Source: Neorhizobium galegae bv. officinalis
Lineage (GTDB): Bacteria > Pseudomonadota > Alphaproteobacteria > Rhizobiales > Rhizobiaceae
NCBI GenBank assembly: GCA_000985875.1
Contig: CCRI01000007.1
Location: forward strand, 220,025-284,024
Direction: 5' to 3'
Length of the DNA stretch: 64,000 nucleotides
Below the pieces are notes generated by a model. The model did no database searches and was not told the DNA's origin. It was given only the letters and a program-made list of their open reading frames with translations. This document shows, in pieces, positions 1-9,204 of this stretch (position 1 is the first letter of the stretch; every line of letters starts with the position of its first letter). The position numbers and the translations under genes were made by a program.

Positions 1-583
1 TCACCCTTGCCAACGCGCGGCCGACGATTCGCGGGACGGCGAGGAAGATCGCAGGCAGAGCGACCGCCAGCAAGGAGACGTAGATCGGGTAGGCCCTCGT
101 CAGAAGGGCGAAGACTCGCGAGCCTTTGTCGGCCACGCCGCCAAACAGAATCCGAATCTCGCCGACGGCCGCTTCGGCACTGTCAATCGTCGCGACCTCC
201 TTTGTCGCAGTGGATCCCCGTATGTCCGCGTCGTCGAACAGATGGACCAGATCGGCGAGCTCAGCATAAACCGGAGGGATGGTGCCATAGGACACCGACG
301 CACCATCTATCGTGGCCACCACATACCAAAGGGAGGTGTTCTGCTCCTTGAGCGCCCTGAGCCCCGGTGTGTCTCGTAGCTCCAAACGTCCTTGGCTGTC
401 GCGTGTTGTGGCCGCGGCTATAGCCGAACCGATCTTTTCCTCCATGGCAATGTTGGGCGACATGATCGTAGCAGCCCACACGCAAAGGCCGAGAATCACC
501 GCAGCAACAACAGCGATGATGACCAGGCTGAGTTGCCAGCTCAGCTTCCACCAAAGGGAGGGACTAGACCTGTCGCGCATCAT
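1..583 (-). CDS. Two-component sensor histidine kinase, N-terminal part (runs off window)
   Basis: The reading frame opens at an ATG that overlaps the stop of the response regulator (ATGA) behind a GAAGGAGGA ribosome site, and continues open to base 1, so only the first 194 residues are seen. Residues about 17-39 form a hydrophobic segment, a periplasmic loop of roughly 120 residues follows, and a second hydrophobic segment lies near residues 165-190. This is the usual membrane-sensor layout; the HAMP, histidine and ATPase domains would lie outside the window. The kinase identity is inferred from the overlap with an OmpR-type regulator. The pair is divergent from an RND efflux operon, so it probably controls that operon. 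The signal sensed is unknown. Confidence 0.75.
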   Translation of the reverse strand, partial: MMRDRSSPSLWWKLSWQLSLVIIAVVAAVILGLCVWAATIMSPNIAMEEKIGSAIAAATTRDSQGRLELRDTPGLRALKEQNTSLWYVVATIDGASVSYGTIPPVYAELADLVHLFDDADIRGSTATKEVATIDSAEAAVGEIRILFGGVADKGSRVFALLTRAYPIYVSLLAVALPAIFLAVPRIVGRALARV

Positions 584-1251
584 TCCTCCTTCAGGAGATA
601 TCCGACGCCGCGGATATTGTGGATCGCGATGCCGGCGCCGGCGTCCAGCAGTCTTTTGCGCAATCTTGAAATATGCGCATCGAGCGCGTTCGACTGGATT
701 TCTTCTTCATAATTGTAGACCGCGGCTTCGAGCGTCGATCGAAGAACGGTTTTGTCTTTCCGCTTGGCCAGCGCCACTAGGACGAGAAGTTCGCGCCGGG
801 GCAGGTCGAGTGGGATCGATTCGACGGTCACGCTCAAATGCAGGGGATCGATCGCCATCCGTCCCACTGAGATTTGAAGTTCCGTCAGGCTTGGCGGGCG
901 TCGCAGAACCGCCCGCAACCGGGCCATCAGCTCGTCCACGAGGAACGGCTTGCCCAGATAATCGTCCGCCCCGACATCCAGCCCTTCGACCCGCTCCAAC
1001 GGCTCATTGCGCGCCGTCAGCACGATGATTGGCGTATCGGTGCCCGTCCGCCTCAACATCGGAATGAAGCTCAGCCCTTCGCCATCGGGAAGACGCCGAT
1101 CCAGAAGGATCGCGTCGTAGCTGTTCTGGCGCGTCAGTTCGAAAGCGTCCGCAAGATGCGTGGTGTGGTCGGTGACGATGCCGTGTTTGCTCAGCGCCCC
1201 CGACAGCGCGTCGGCCAGCTCTCTCTCGTCCTCTATCAATAGAAGTCTCAT
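580..1251 (-). CDS. OmpR/PhoB-family response regulator
   Basis: A 223-residue protein with an N-terminal receiver domain and a C-terminal winged-helix DNA-binding domain. The acidic pocket is visible in LLIEDE, the phosphoacceptor is Asp51 (AILLDRRLPDGEG), and the conserved lysine is Lys101 (GKPF). The C-terminal half carries the OmpR pattern (NALDAHISRLRKRL and IRGVGYLL). The start is placed at the ATG giving MRLLLIEDE; an upstream in-frame ATG would add 33 atypical residues. It is translationally coupled to the kinase that follows and divergent from the RND efflux genes, which suggests it regulates that pump. An inverted repeat in the shared intergenic region is a possible target. Confidence 0.9.
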   Translation of the reverse strand: MRLLLIEDERELADALSGALSKHGIVTDHTTHLADAFELTRQNSYDAILLDRRLPDGEGLSFIPMLRRTGTDTPIIVLTARNEPLERVEGLDVGADDYLGKPFLVDELMARLRAVLRRPPSLTELQISVGRMAIDPLHLSVTVESIPLDLPRRELLVLVALAKRKDKTVLRSTLEAAVYNYEEEIQSNALDAHISRLRKRLLDAGAGIAIHNIRGVGYLLKEE

Positions 1252-1293
1252 CGTCCCTTGGCTCTCCTGTCCCGTTCTTCTCCGCCGCGAAGA

Positions 1294-1343
1294 TTGCGGC
1301 AGCATTACGGGGACAAGAGAACCATCCGGTAATGCTGCTGCAA
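1294..1343. promoter_or_regulatory. Long inverted repeat between divergent two-component and RND genes
   Basis: The arms TTGCGGCAGCATTAC (1294-1308) and GTAATGCTGCTGCAA (1329-1343) pair over 14 of 15 positions, separated by 20 bases. The repeat lies in the only intergenic space between the response regulator and the efflux adaptor. It could be a regulator-binding site or form a hairpin in either leader. The repeat is seen directly; the role is inferred. Confidence 0.5.
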
Positions 1344-1435
1344 TTGTCAAAGCCTAGCAACCGGAACCATCCAGTCGCGAAAACGCGAGGCGCCGCCCGC
1401 AGGCGGCCGTGCTCAAAAATCCAAGGAATATCGCT

Positions 1436-2593
1436 ATGGCTTTGAAATGGAAAATGAGATTGACCAAGGCAGGAATGCTTCTGGGAGGCGTCTACCTCGC
1501 TGTCGTGTTTATCGATCCCGCACGGGGAACGATCGATGCGAATGAACGGGTGAAAGAGGTGGTGGAGGCGGTCGCGGCGAACCAGGTCGACAAGCCGCTG
1601 GAACTGACCCTTTCGGAGATTGCTGACATCCGGCCCACTTCCATGGTGGAACGGCTGCGCGTCAGCGGGGACCTCGAGCCGACCAATCGTGCCGTCCTGC
1701 ACGCCAAGGAAGGAGGTAAGATCGTGGAAGTCCGCGCCGTTGCCGGACAGGCGGTCAAGGCGGGGGACGTGCTGGTCCGCTTTGAGACGGACGATCTCCA
1801 GTCAGTCCTCAGGCAGCGCGAGGGGGATCGCGATGTCGCGGCTGCGGAGATGCTGCTTACCATGCAGTCGCTCAACAGGATCGAGCAGCTTGCCGAAAAG
1901 AACATCGCCAGCCAGGAGCAACTCGACAAGGCGCGAAGCGAGGTGGCCGCCGCGACGGCCAGACTGAAAAGCCTTTCAGCCCAGGCGGATATCGCCCGCA
2001 GCGCTTTGCGAGACGCCGAAGTTCTGGCGCCGTTCGACGGGGTGATCTCAAACCGGGCGATCAACCAGGGCTCCCGCGTCGGCGCCGGCGCAGAACTTTT
2101 CACGATCGTCGATACGCGCATTCTGGAAGCAAAAGTCCTGGTCTCCACGCGCGACGTTCACCGTATTGCCCTCGCCCAACGGGCAGAATTGCACATCGAC
2201 GGGCTTGCCGGGCAAACCGTCCTCGGACGAGTGGATCGTATCAGTCCGGTCGCCGACCACGGTACGCGCTTCATTCCGGTCTATATCCGGCTCTCCAACG
2301 GTGGCACCCATCTTCGGGGCGGATTGTTCGCGACCGGCTCGATCCTGGTCCGGCAAAACGACGACGCAATCGTGATACCGGCTATTTCGCTGCGTAAAGA
2401 CGAGATGGGAGACTATGTCCTCAAGCTGAAAAAGGGCCGCCTCGTCCGCCAGCCCGTGACCGTCGGAACCGGATGGGGCGGGAGCGACAGCCTTGAGATT
2501 TCCGAAGGCCTGGCCTATGGCGACACGATCGTGACCGTACCGCTGCCCGAGCTGCGACCCGACGTCACCGTCACGATTCCGAAGGCGGGCTGA
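1436..2593 (+). CDS. RND efflux periplasmic adaptor (HlyD/AcrA family)
   Basis: A 385-residue membrane-fusion protein expected to bridge the inner-membrane RND pump and an outer-membrane channel. It has an N-terminal membrane anchor (about residues 10-25), a split lipoyl/barrel-sandwich region (AKEGGKIVEVRAVAGQ and later VLAPFDGVISNR), an alpha-helical coiled-coil hairpin rich in Ala, Glu and Gln between them, and a beta-barrel plus membrane-proximal region. The start is the ATG preceded by AAGGA at 8 bases; an upstream ATG lacks such a site. The pump gene follows after 1 base. No outer-membrane factor gene is present here, so the complex must borrow one from elsewhere. The substrate is unknown. 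Confidence 0.9.
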   Translation: MALKWKMRLTKAGMLLGGVYLAVVFIDPARGTIDANERVKEVVEAVAANQVDKPLELTLSEIADIRPTSMVERLRVSGDLEPTNRAVLHAKEGGKIVEVRAVAGQAVKAGDVLVRFETDDLQSVLRQREGDRDVAAAEMLLTMQSLNRIEQLAEKNIASQEQLDKARSEVAAATARLKSLSAQADIARSALRDAEVLAPFDGVISNRAINQGSRVGAGAELFTIVDTRILEAKVLVSTRDVHRIALAQRAELHIDGLAGQTVLGRVDRISPVADHGTRFIPVYIRLSNGGTHLRGGLFATGSILVRQNDDAIVIPAISLRKDEMGDYVLKLKKGRLVRQPVTVGTGWGGSDSLEISEGLAYGDTIVTVPLPELRPDVTVTIPKAG

Positions 2594-2594
2594 C

Positions 2595-5500
2595 ATGTTT
2601 CTCACCCGCATTTCCATCAATCATCCCGTCTTCGCCACCATGATGATGGCGGTGCTGCTCGTGCTGGGCGCGTTTTCCTACGAGCGCCTCGGCGTCGATC
2701 AGTTTCCGAACGTCGATGTCCCGGTTGTCGTGGTGACGACAGCCTTTCCGGGTGCGACGCCCGAAACCATAGAGACGGAGGTGACCAGGCCCATCGAGGA
2801 GGCGCTCAATACGATCAGCGGCCTCGATGAGATCACGTCGACCTCCTCCGAAGGGCGGTCGATCGTCATTGCCCAGTTCAAGCTGGAGGTGGAGAGCACG
2901 ACGGCAGCGCAGGACGTCCGCGACAAGATAGCAGCCCTCGAAACCGACCTTCCGGAAGAAGCCGACAACCCTGTCGTGGCGCGATTTAACCCATCCGACG
3001 AACCGATACTTTCGGTGGCGATCAGTTCGGGTTCCCTCGGCATACCGGAACTCACGAGGATCGCCGACCAGCGCGTGCTGGGCCAACTGACGGCGGTCAT
3101 CGGGGTCGGGCAGGCGACGCTGATCGGCGATCAGAAGCGGCAGGTCGGCATAGGCATCGACGAGACGCAAATGCGCGCACTGGGCATCGGAGTCGACGAG
3201 GTCATCGACGCCCTCCGGACCACCAACGGGAACAGACCCGCCGGAAGCCTGGTCGGCGGTATTACCGACCGTACCATTCAGGTACAGGGACGGATTGCGG
3301 AGCCGAAGGACTTTCTGGACGTGATCGTTGCCCGCCGCGGCGATGGGGCTGTCTATCTCCGCGATGTTGCCACCGTAACGGATGGCGCGGCGGATCCGGA
3401 AAGCCGGGCGATCTACAACGGCGAAGCCGCACTCGCCATCGCCATCGTCAAGGTCCGGGATGCCAATACCGTGCAGGTGGTGAGCGATCTGCGCAAGCGA
3501 CTCGATCAACTGAACGCCGAACTGAGCGACCAAAACGTGCGGCTTCAAGTCGTCACGGACGCCTCCACCCCCATTCGGGAGTCGCTCGGCCAGGTGCAAT
3601 CGACACTGATCGAGGGAGCGGCATTGGCGGTCGCCATCGTTTTCCTGTTCCTCAACTCATGGCGAAGCACGGTGATAACCGGCCTGACCCTTCCGATCGC
3701 CATGATTGGCACGCTCGCCGTCATCGACCTTCTCGGCTTCACGCTCAATATGCTCAGCCTGCTGGCGTTGACGCTCTCGATCGGCATTCTTGTCGATGAC
3801 GCGATCGTGGTGCGCGAGAACATCACGCGCCATCTGCACATGGGCAAGTCGCATTTAAAGGCCGCTCTCGACGGTACCAACGAAATTGGACTCGCCGTGG
3901 CGGCGACGACCGCCACGATCGTCGCCGTCTTCCTGCCCGTCGCATTCATGGAAGGCATGGTCGGCCGTTTCTTCTACGAATTCGGCGTCACGGTTTCCGC
4001 GGCCGTGCTGCTGTCGCTGTTCGTCGCCTTCACCCTCGACCCGATGCTTTCCAGCGTCTGGCATGATTCCGATGCGGAGCCCGGCGCAAGGCGCGGACCA
4101 GTCGGACGGCTGATTGCGCGCTTCGACGCCGGTTTCGAAAGGCTCGCCGAGCGCTATCGAGAGGTCGTCCGCTGGACGCTGCGCCATCGTTTGATAACGC
4201 TCGCGCTGACTTCCGGCATCCTCGTCGGCAGCATTTTGATGGTTCCCCTGGTGGGTGTCGAATTCGTTCCCAATGCGGATGAAGGACGATTCCAGATCAG
4301 CATGACGACGCCGGCAGGTTCTTCGCTCGATTACACGCGCGCCAAGGTGGGGCAGGTCGAGAAGGCGCTGCATGAGTTTCCCGAAGTTGCTTCGATCTAC
4401 TCGACGATCAACACCGGCAGCGCCATGGGCAAACACAAAGCCGCCATTCTCGTCAGCCTCGTGCCGCAGGAACAACGCAAGCGGACGCCCGCCGCCATGG
4501 AGGATCCCATCCGGGGTCGTCTTTCCGTCATCCCGGGAATCAAGATCGCCCTTATCCAGGAGGGCCTGGGCGGAGGCGCCAGTGCGATCCAACTGAGCGT
4601 CCTGGGTGACGATCAGCGGGTGTTGGAGAAGATCGCGGCGGATCTGACCACTCGCATGCGTCGGGTGCCCGGCATGGTGGACATCAATTCAAGCGCCGGC
4701 GAGGAAAATTCCATCCTTTCCGTCCGGCTCAAGCGCGAGCAGGCGAGTGATCTGGGCATCGGCATCTCCGAACTGGCCGGAATGCTCTCGCCGCTGATCG
4801 GCGGCCAAGACGTTTCCACCTGGACCGATAGGCGCGGAGAAACCTACGACGTTGTCGTCCGGCTTCCCCGCAACCAGCGTGCCAGCGTCGCCGCCATTGG
4901 AGAGTTGGTGATCAAGGCCCCCGGCGATGACGCAAGCGGCAATCCGCGCATGATCCGGCTGGATCAGGTCGCGGACATCGCGCTCGTCCCGGCGGCCTCC
5001 GAAATCCGTCGTCTCGACATGTCCAGAGAGCTTCTGATCTCGGCGGATATATCCGGCCGAGCCGCGGGGGATGTCACAGCTGAACTGGAGGCCATGGTCG
5101 CCAGGCAAGATTTGCCGACGGGCTATCGCATAAAATTCGGCGGCGATTCCGAGGACATTCGGGAGGCGACAGGCGGCCTGTTCAGAGCACTGACCATGGC
5201 GGTGATCTTCATCTATGTCGTGTTGGCATCGCAGTTTGGGAGCTTCACCCAGCCGCTCGCGATCATGGCCGCCCTTCCTCTGTCGCTGATCGGCGTGCTC
5301 ATCGGCCTCATGGTCGCGGGAAGTACCGTCAACATGTTCTCGATGATCGGCTTCATCATGCTGATGGGGCTCGTTACCAAGAATGGCATCCTCTTGGTCG
5401 ATTTCGCCAACCGGGAGCGCCAGCGGGGTTCGAGCCTTAGCGAGGCACTCGTCAACGCGGGCGCCGTACGGTTCCGCCCGATCATCATGACTTCGCTCGC

Positions 5501-5735
5501 GATGATCGCCGGCATGATCCCGCTCGCGCTGGCGGCCGGTGGCGGTGGTGCGCAACGGGCTCCGATGGCGCATGCCGTCATCGGCGGCCTCGTCAGCTCT
5601 ACCCTCCTGACCCTGGTCGTGGTGCCTGTCATCCTCTCCTGCATCGACAGTCTGACCCAGTGGGTCGCGGCGAGGGTGAGGACGCATTCGATCAGCGGAA
5701 ACGAACGTCACTCGCCGAAATCGGCACAGCAATGA
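2595..5735 (+). CDS. RND-family multidrug/heavy-solute efflux permease
   Basis: At 1046 residues this is the full length of AcrB/MexF-like inner-membrane pumps. It starts with the typical MFLTRISINHPVFATMM, has two large periplasmic loops, and shows the proton-relay signature ILVDDAIVVREN in the fourth transmembrane helix. The second half repeats the fold, with hydrophobic helices at the C-terminus (for example GLVTKNGILLVDFAN). It uses the proton gradient to expel small molecules together with the adjacent adaptor. The lack of an associated TolC-like gene is common in this subgroup. A small membrane peptide gene overlaps its stop codon. Confidence 0.93.
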   Translation: MFLTRISINHPVFATMMMAVLLVLGAFSYERLGVDQFPNVDVPVVVVTTAFPGATPETIETEVTRPIEEALNTISGLDEITSTSSEGRSIVIAQFKLEVESTTAAQDVRDKIAALETDLPEEADNPVVARFNPSDEPILSVAISSGSLGIPELTRIADQRVLGQLTAVIGVGQATLIGDQKRQVGIGIDETQMRALGIGVDEVIDALRTTNGNRPAGSLVGGITDRTIQVQGRIAEPKDFLDVIVARRGDGAVYLRDVATVTDGAADPESRAIYNGEAALAIAIVKVRDANTVQVVSDLRKRLDQLNAELSDQNVRLQVVTDASTPIRESLGQVQSTLIEGAALAVAIVFLFLNSWRSTVITGLTLPIAMIGTLAVIDLLGFTLNMLSLLALTLSIGILVDDAIVVRENITRHLHMGKSHLKAALDGTNEIGLAVAATTATIVAVFLPVAFMEGMVGRFFYEFGVTVSAAVLLSLFVAFTLDPMLSSVWHDSDAEPGARRGPVGRLIARFDAGFERLAERYREVVRWTLRHRLITLALTSGILVGSILMVPLVGVEFVPNADEGRFQISMTTPAGSSLDYTRAKVGQVEKALHEFPEVASIYSTINTGSAMGKHKAAILVSLVPQEQRKRTPAAMEDPIRGRLSVIPGIKIALIQEGLGGGASAIQLSVLGDDQRVLEKIAADLTTRMRRVPGMVDINSSAGEENSILSVRLKREQASDLGIGISELAGMLSPLIGGQDVSTWTDRRGETYDVVVRLPRNQRASVAAIGELVIKAPGDDASGNPRMIRLDQVADIALVPAASEIRRLDMSRELLISADISGRAAGDVTAELEAMVARQDLPTGYRIKFGGDSEDIREATGGLFRALTMAVIFIYVVLASQFGSFTQPLAIMAALPLSLIGVLIGLMVAGSTVNMFSMIGFIMLMGLVTKNGILLVDFANRERQRGSSLSEALVNAGAVRFRPIIMTSLAMIAGMIPLALAAGGGGAQRAPMAHAVIGGLVSSTLLTLVVVPVILSCIDSLTQWVAARVRTHSISGNERHSPKSAQQ

Positions 5736-5854
5736 CCCGTAAGACCGTCTTGCGCCTCTTCGGCAGGTTCCTTCTATCCGCTATCATGATGGCGGCTCTT
5801 TTTGGAGGGCCGCTTGTCCTCCTGATCTTTCTCTCGAGGCGGTTCGCCATGTAG
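5732..5854 (+). CDS. 40-residue single-span membrane peptide at end of RND operon
   Basis: This short frame starts inside the pump gene's last codons (ATGA overlap) and encodes MTRKTVLRLFGRFLLSAI followed by a hydrophobic stretch (MMAALFGGPLVLLIFL) and a basic tail SRRF. One membrane helix with positive charge at both ends is predicted. The translational coupling argues that it is made together with the pump. Small membrane proteins that associate with RND pumps are known (AcrZ in enteric bacteria), but no sequence relationship to AcrZ can be claimed. It could also be a chance open frame. Confidence 0.5.
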   Translation: MTRKTVLRLFGRFLLSAIMMAALFGGPLVLLIFLSRRFAM

Positions 5855-5897
5855 AGACTTCACGCTTTGTCGCGCAGGAGCGATCGCGGCAATCCGG

Positions 5898-6623
5898 TCA
5901 ATGTGCCTCATTCCCGCGGGCGCTGCGCAATTCACGCTCGCCTCTTTCGAGTGCGCTGGCATTCAGCACCTTGCGGAGCAGGGCGACGGCGACCGCGCGC
6001 ATGCGAAGATTGTACCAGCCCTCTGGCCCGTTGCCTGGTTCCTCGTAGACGTCCAATTTTTCATAGAGCTGCTGAAGCCGGTTCTGGACGCTGCGTAACG
6101 AGAGCTTTTTGCGCTGTGCTATCGCCTTGTCGGTCAGGCCGAGCGCCACATCCACCAGGATTTCGTATTCCGCGTCGCTCAGGCCATGCGCGGTGCCGAG
6201 GCTTTTCTGCTGGACGCCCCGGACCTCGCGGTCGATAACGCATTGGGATTCAATGAAGACGCCGCGAAGTGCGAGCTTCAGCCGCTCGTCGGAGGTGGAT
6301 TTCAGCACGTATCCGTATGTCGCACCTTCCGGAACGATACGCGCCACGCCACGCACATAGGCTTCATCGGAGTAGTTCGACCAGAACAGAATCTTGGTAT
6401 CCGGTCTTTCGCGCCAGATGGTGCGGGCCGCCTCGATGCCATTGCGTTCGCTCATCTGCAAGTCCATAACCACGTGCTCGGCCCGGGATTGGCGCGCCTG
6501 CACCTCACCGGCATGGCCGTTTTCCGCCTCCAGCACCGTGTCGCATTCCGGCAATGCCGCCCGCACTGCCTCGTGCAGGTAGGATCGGTGCAGCGGGTCG
6601 TCCTCGATGATCAAGACTTTCAT
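5898..6623 (-). CDS. LuxR/NarL-family response regulator
   Basis: A 241-residue two-domain regulator. The receiver begins MKVLIIEDD, the phosphoacceptor is Asp54 (VVMDLQMSERNG), and the lysine is Lys108 (GYVLKST). The C-terminal part carries a LuxR-type helix-turn-helix (LTDKAIAQRKKLSLRSVQNR). It overlaps the preceding sensor kinase by 4 bases, so the two are a cognate pair transcribed together. The start is the ATG at the overlap. The pair sits divergent from a sugar ABC importer, which it is likely to control. Repeated inverted sites with CCCGCAA half-sites in the shared promoter region are candidate targets. Confidence 0.9.
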   Translation of the reverse strand: MKVLIIEDDPLHRSYLHEAVRAALPECDTVLEAENGHAGEVQARQSRAEHVVMDLQMSERNGIEAARTIWRERPDTKILFWSNYSDEAYVRGVARIVPEGATYGYVLKSTSDERLKLALRGVFIESQCVIDREVRGVQQKSLGTAHGLSDAEYEILVDVALGLTDKAIAQRKKLSLRSVQNRLQQLYEKLDVYEEPGNGPEGWYNLRMRAVAVALLRKVLNASALERGERELRSARGNEAH

Positions 6624-7867
6624 GCCGATTTCTCCGCAACATGCCTGCGTTCCATCGACAGCACGACCTTGGCCGTCGTGCCGGGCCCGCCCGGATTGCC
6701 GCCGATCTCGAATTTTGCCGAGATCAGCCGCGCTCGCGTCTTCATATTGCCTATCCCGTGCCCCGCCTTGTCGCGACCGTTGCGCAGGCCGCTCCCGTCG
6801 TCGCTGATCTCGATCGACAGCGCGTCGCCCTGGATACGCAGATGTACCAGGATCGTCTTCGGCTGCCCGTGACGGATCGCGTTGTTGACCGCTTCCTGGA
6901 CAATGCGGAAGAGCGCGGTCGCCACGGTCCGGTCGAGGTCGAGCAATGCTCCACCCGTCTCGTCGACCATCCGCCAGGCGACGGGCAGGCCGCTTTCGCG
7001 TACCGAGCGTTCCAAGTGGTTCTCGATCGCCTCCGCGACGCCAAAAAGCTGCAGCACGGTGGGCTTGGCCTCCTCGATGATCTGGCGGAGATCGTGCATG
7101 CATTGCTGCAGCGTACGGCAGAGCGGTTCGAGCGCATCCCCGTGCATCTCCGGAAGTCCCGAGAGCCGCTCCATGCGCCGCGCGAGCCGTGTCAGGTCTG
7201 CGAGCGTCTGATCGTGAAGGTCCATGCCGATCCGCTGGCGTTCGGCCTCCAGCGCCTCGGTCAGCTTGAGCGCACCCAGCCGCAATCCCTCTTCGCGGGC
7301 GCGGGCCTCCGTCTCGACGATCGCCGAGCGTTTGGCCTGTTCGGCAGCCCTCAGCGCAAAGAAATAGGGTGCCAGCAGATCGGCGATCGAGCGGGCGTTC
7401 TCGACATCCTCCATCGAGTATTTGTCGCGCTCGTGACTGGAGCAGCTCAGGGCACCGATGATATCGCCCTGAACTTTCAGCGGCACATGCAGTCGGCTTC
7501 TTAGGGACAGTTCGACGATCGGGCTCGAGAACGCGCCGGCGAAATGAAAGCGCGGATCGGCACATGCATCCGGCGAAAGCAGGAAATCCACCTCGCCGGA
7601 AAGTAACGTACGGATCGGGCTACCGGTCAACAGCGCCGGGGGCTGCTGGCTCCAGGCGGTCGCAAGCCCGCTCTCGTAGGCGATGTGGTATTTCCCGTCC
7701 AGCATCTTGATGCAGACGTCGAGATGATCGTGCGGGATGATATGGCTGATCTCAGCCGCAACCGCCTGGATGATCGAGTTGAAATCGAGTTGGCCTGCCA
7801 GCAGCCGGGATATTCCGAGATAGCGGTCAAACAACGCGTTTGCTGCCGGATTGAGCATGACGGACAT
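6620..7867 (-). CDS. Cytoplasmic GAF-domain sensor histidine kinase (HisKA_3, NarL-partner type)
   Basis: A 415-residue kinase without membrane helices. Residues about 10-175 form a GAF-like ligand domain. The dimerisation/phosphoacceptor region has the HisKA_3 pattern ERQRIGMDLHDQTLAD with His218, and the C-terminal HATPase has the N box (IVQEAVNNAIRHG) and the G boxes (DDGSGL and GHGIGNMKTRA). HisKA_3 kinases pair with LuxR-type regulators, as here. A soluble sensor next to a sugar importer suggests it reads an intracellular metabolite or redox state rather than the external sugar. The ligand is not deducible from sequence. Confidence 0.9.
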   Translation of the reverse strand: MSVMLNPAANALFDRYLGISRLLAGQLDFNSIIQAVAAEISHIIPHDHLDVCIKMLDGKYHIAYESGLATAWSQQPPALLTGSPIRTLLSGEVDFLLSPDACADPRFHFAGAFSSPIVELSLRSRLHVPLKVQGDIIGALSCSSHERDKYSMEDVENARSIADLLAPYFFALRAAEQAKRSAIVETEARAREEGLRLGALKLTEALEAERQRIGMDLHDQTLADLTRLARRMERLSGLPEMHGDALEPLCRTLQQCMHDLRQIIEEAKPTVLQLFGVAEAIENHLERSVRESGLPVAWRMVDETGGALLDLDRTVATALFRIVQEAVNNAIRHGQPKTILVHLRIQGDALSIEISDDGSGLRNGRDKAGHGIGNMKTRARLISAKFEIGGNPGGPGTTAKVVLSMERRHVAEKSA

Positions 7868-7911
7868 CCTCCAGTCCTCCAGTCATTAGACGCCTCGCCG
7901 CTGCTCTTGTC

Positions 7912-7948
7912 TTGCGGGAACCCGCAAATTTTGCGCGAGTACCCGCAA
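7912..7948. promoter_or_regulatory. Tandem inverted repeats with CCCGCAA half-sites
   Basis: TTGCGGG-AA-CCCGCAA (7912-7927) is a perfect palindrome. It is followed by TTGCGCG-AGTA-CCCGCAA (7931-7948), a second, imperfect copy. Both lie in the 227-base space between the divergent kinase gene and the sugar-binding protein gene, making them likely operators for one or both. The repeat is visible; which regulator binds is inferred. Confidence 0.6.
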
Positions 7949-8094
7949 GAAGGTTGCTTGTATGCGCCTATACAACATCTGATTTCTCCTCCATGCTCGC
8001 TTTACTGAGCAAACGGGGCTCAGCGCAATCACTATCTTCGGACAACCGTTGAGGAGCGGGCCGAAGAACCCGTCGAGGACTTAGGGAGGAAATC

Positions 8095-9111
8095 ATGATC
8101 ATCAGGAAGATGCTTTTTGCATCTGTCGCTATCGCTTGCATTGCCGGGCCGGTCTCCGCCCTGGCCGATACTTCGGGCAAAAAGATCGCCCTTTCCAACA
8201 ATTATGCCGGCAATTCCTGGCGCCAGGCCATGCTGACGAGCTGGGACAAAATCACCAAGGAGGCCGTCTCCAAGAAGATCGTCGCCGCCGCCGATCCGTT
8301 CACGACGGCCGAGAACCAGGCGACCGAGCAGGCGGCCCAGATCCAGAACATGATCTTGCAGGGCTATGACGCGATCGTCATCAATGCCGCGTCGCCGACC
8401 GCGCTCAATGGCGCCGTCAAGGAGGCCTGCAATGCCGGCATCACCGTCGTGTCCTTCGACGGTATCGTGACCGAGCCCTGTGCGTGGCGCATCGCGGTGG
8501 ATTTCAAGGCGATGGGCGAAAGCCAGGTCGAATATCTCGCCAAGAAGCTGCCGAAGGGGGGGAACTTGCTGGAGATTCGCGGTCTCGCCGGGGTTTCGGT
8601 CGATGACGAAATCCATGCAGGCATCCAGGCTGGCGTCCGGAAAAACCCGCAGTTCAAGATCGTCGGTGCCGTCAACGGCGACTGGGCGCAGGACGTCGCA
8701 CAGCGGGCCGTCGCCGGCATTCTTCCGAGCCTTCCGGAAATCACCGCCGTCGTAACCCAGGGCGGCGACGGTTACGGCGCGGCCCAGGCATTCGCTGCAG
8801 CCAATCGCCCCACTCCGACCATCGTCATGGGCAACCGCGAGGACGAACTCGTCTGGTGGAAGCAGCAGAAGGACAAGAACGGCTACGAGACGATGTCCGT
8901 CTCCATCGCTCCCGGCGTTTCGACGCTTGCCTTCTGGGTGGCCCAGCAGATCCTCGACGGCAAGCAGGTGAAGAAGGACCTTGTGGTCCCCTTCCTGCGC
9001 ATCGATCAGGGCAATCTCGAAACCAATCTCGCCGGCACCCAGAAGGGTGGCGTCGCCAATGTCGAGTATTCGCTGGAAGACGCCCAGAAAGTCATCAGCG
9101 CAGCCAAGTAG
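8095..9111 (+). CDS. Sugar ABC transporter periplasmic binding protein (RbsB-like, type I fold)
   Basis: A 338-residue protein with a Sec signal peptide (about residues 1-24, ending VSALA). It shows the periplasmic-binding-protein pattern of the ribose/galactose group: IALSNNYAGNSWRQ near the mature N-terminus, then QNMILQGYDAIVINAASPTAL and VTQGGDGYGAAQAF. It should capture a sugar or sugar-like compound in the periplasm and deliver it to the downstream ATPase and permeases. A good ribosome site (AGGGAGGAA) precedes the ATG. The exact sugar is unknown; the SMP-30 lactonase at the operon's end hints at an aldose or sugar acid. Confidence 0.88.
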   Translation: MIIRKMLFASVAIACIAGPVSALADTSGKKIALSNNYAGNSWRQAMLTSWDKITKEAVSKKIVAAADPFTTAENQATEQAAQIQNMILQGYDAIVINAASPTALNGAVKEACNAGITVVSFDGIVTEPCAWRIAVDFKAMGESQVEYLAKKLPKGGNLLEIRGLAGVSVDDEIHAGIQAGVRKNPQFKIVGAVNGDWAQDVAQRAVAGILPSLPEITAVVTQGGDGYGAAQAFAAANRPTPTIVMGNREDELVWWKQQKDKNGYETMSVSIAPGVSTLAFWVAQQILDGKQVKKDLVVPFLRIDQGNLETNLAGTQKGGVANVEYSLEDAQKVISAAK

Positions 9112-9204
9112 GCTGATCCTCCCCAAGACAGGATGCGGCGCCCTTGCGCGCCGTGTCCCGATCCGTGCCCGGCTGCCTCCCGAACTGTCGATGACGTGTT
9201 TCGC

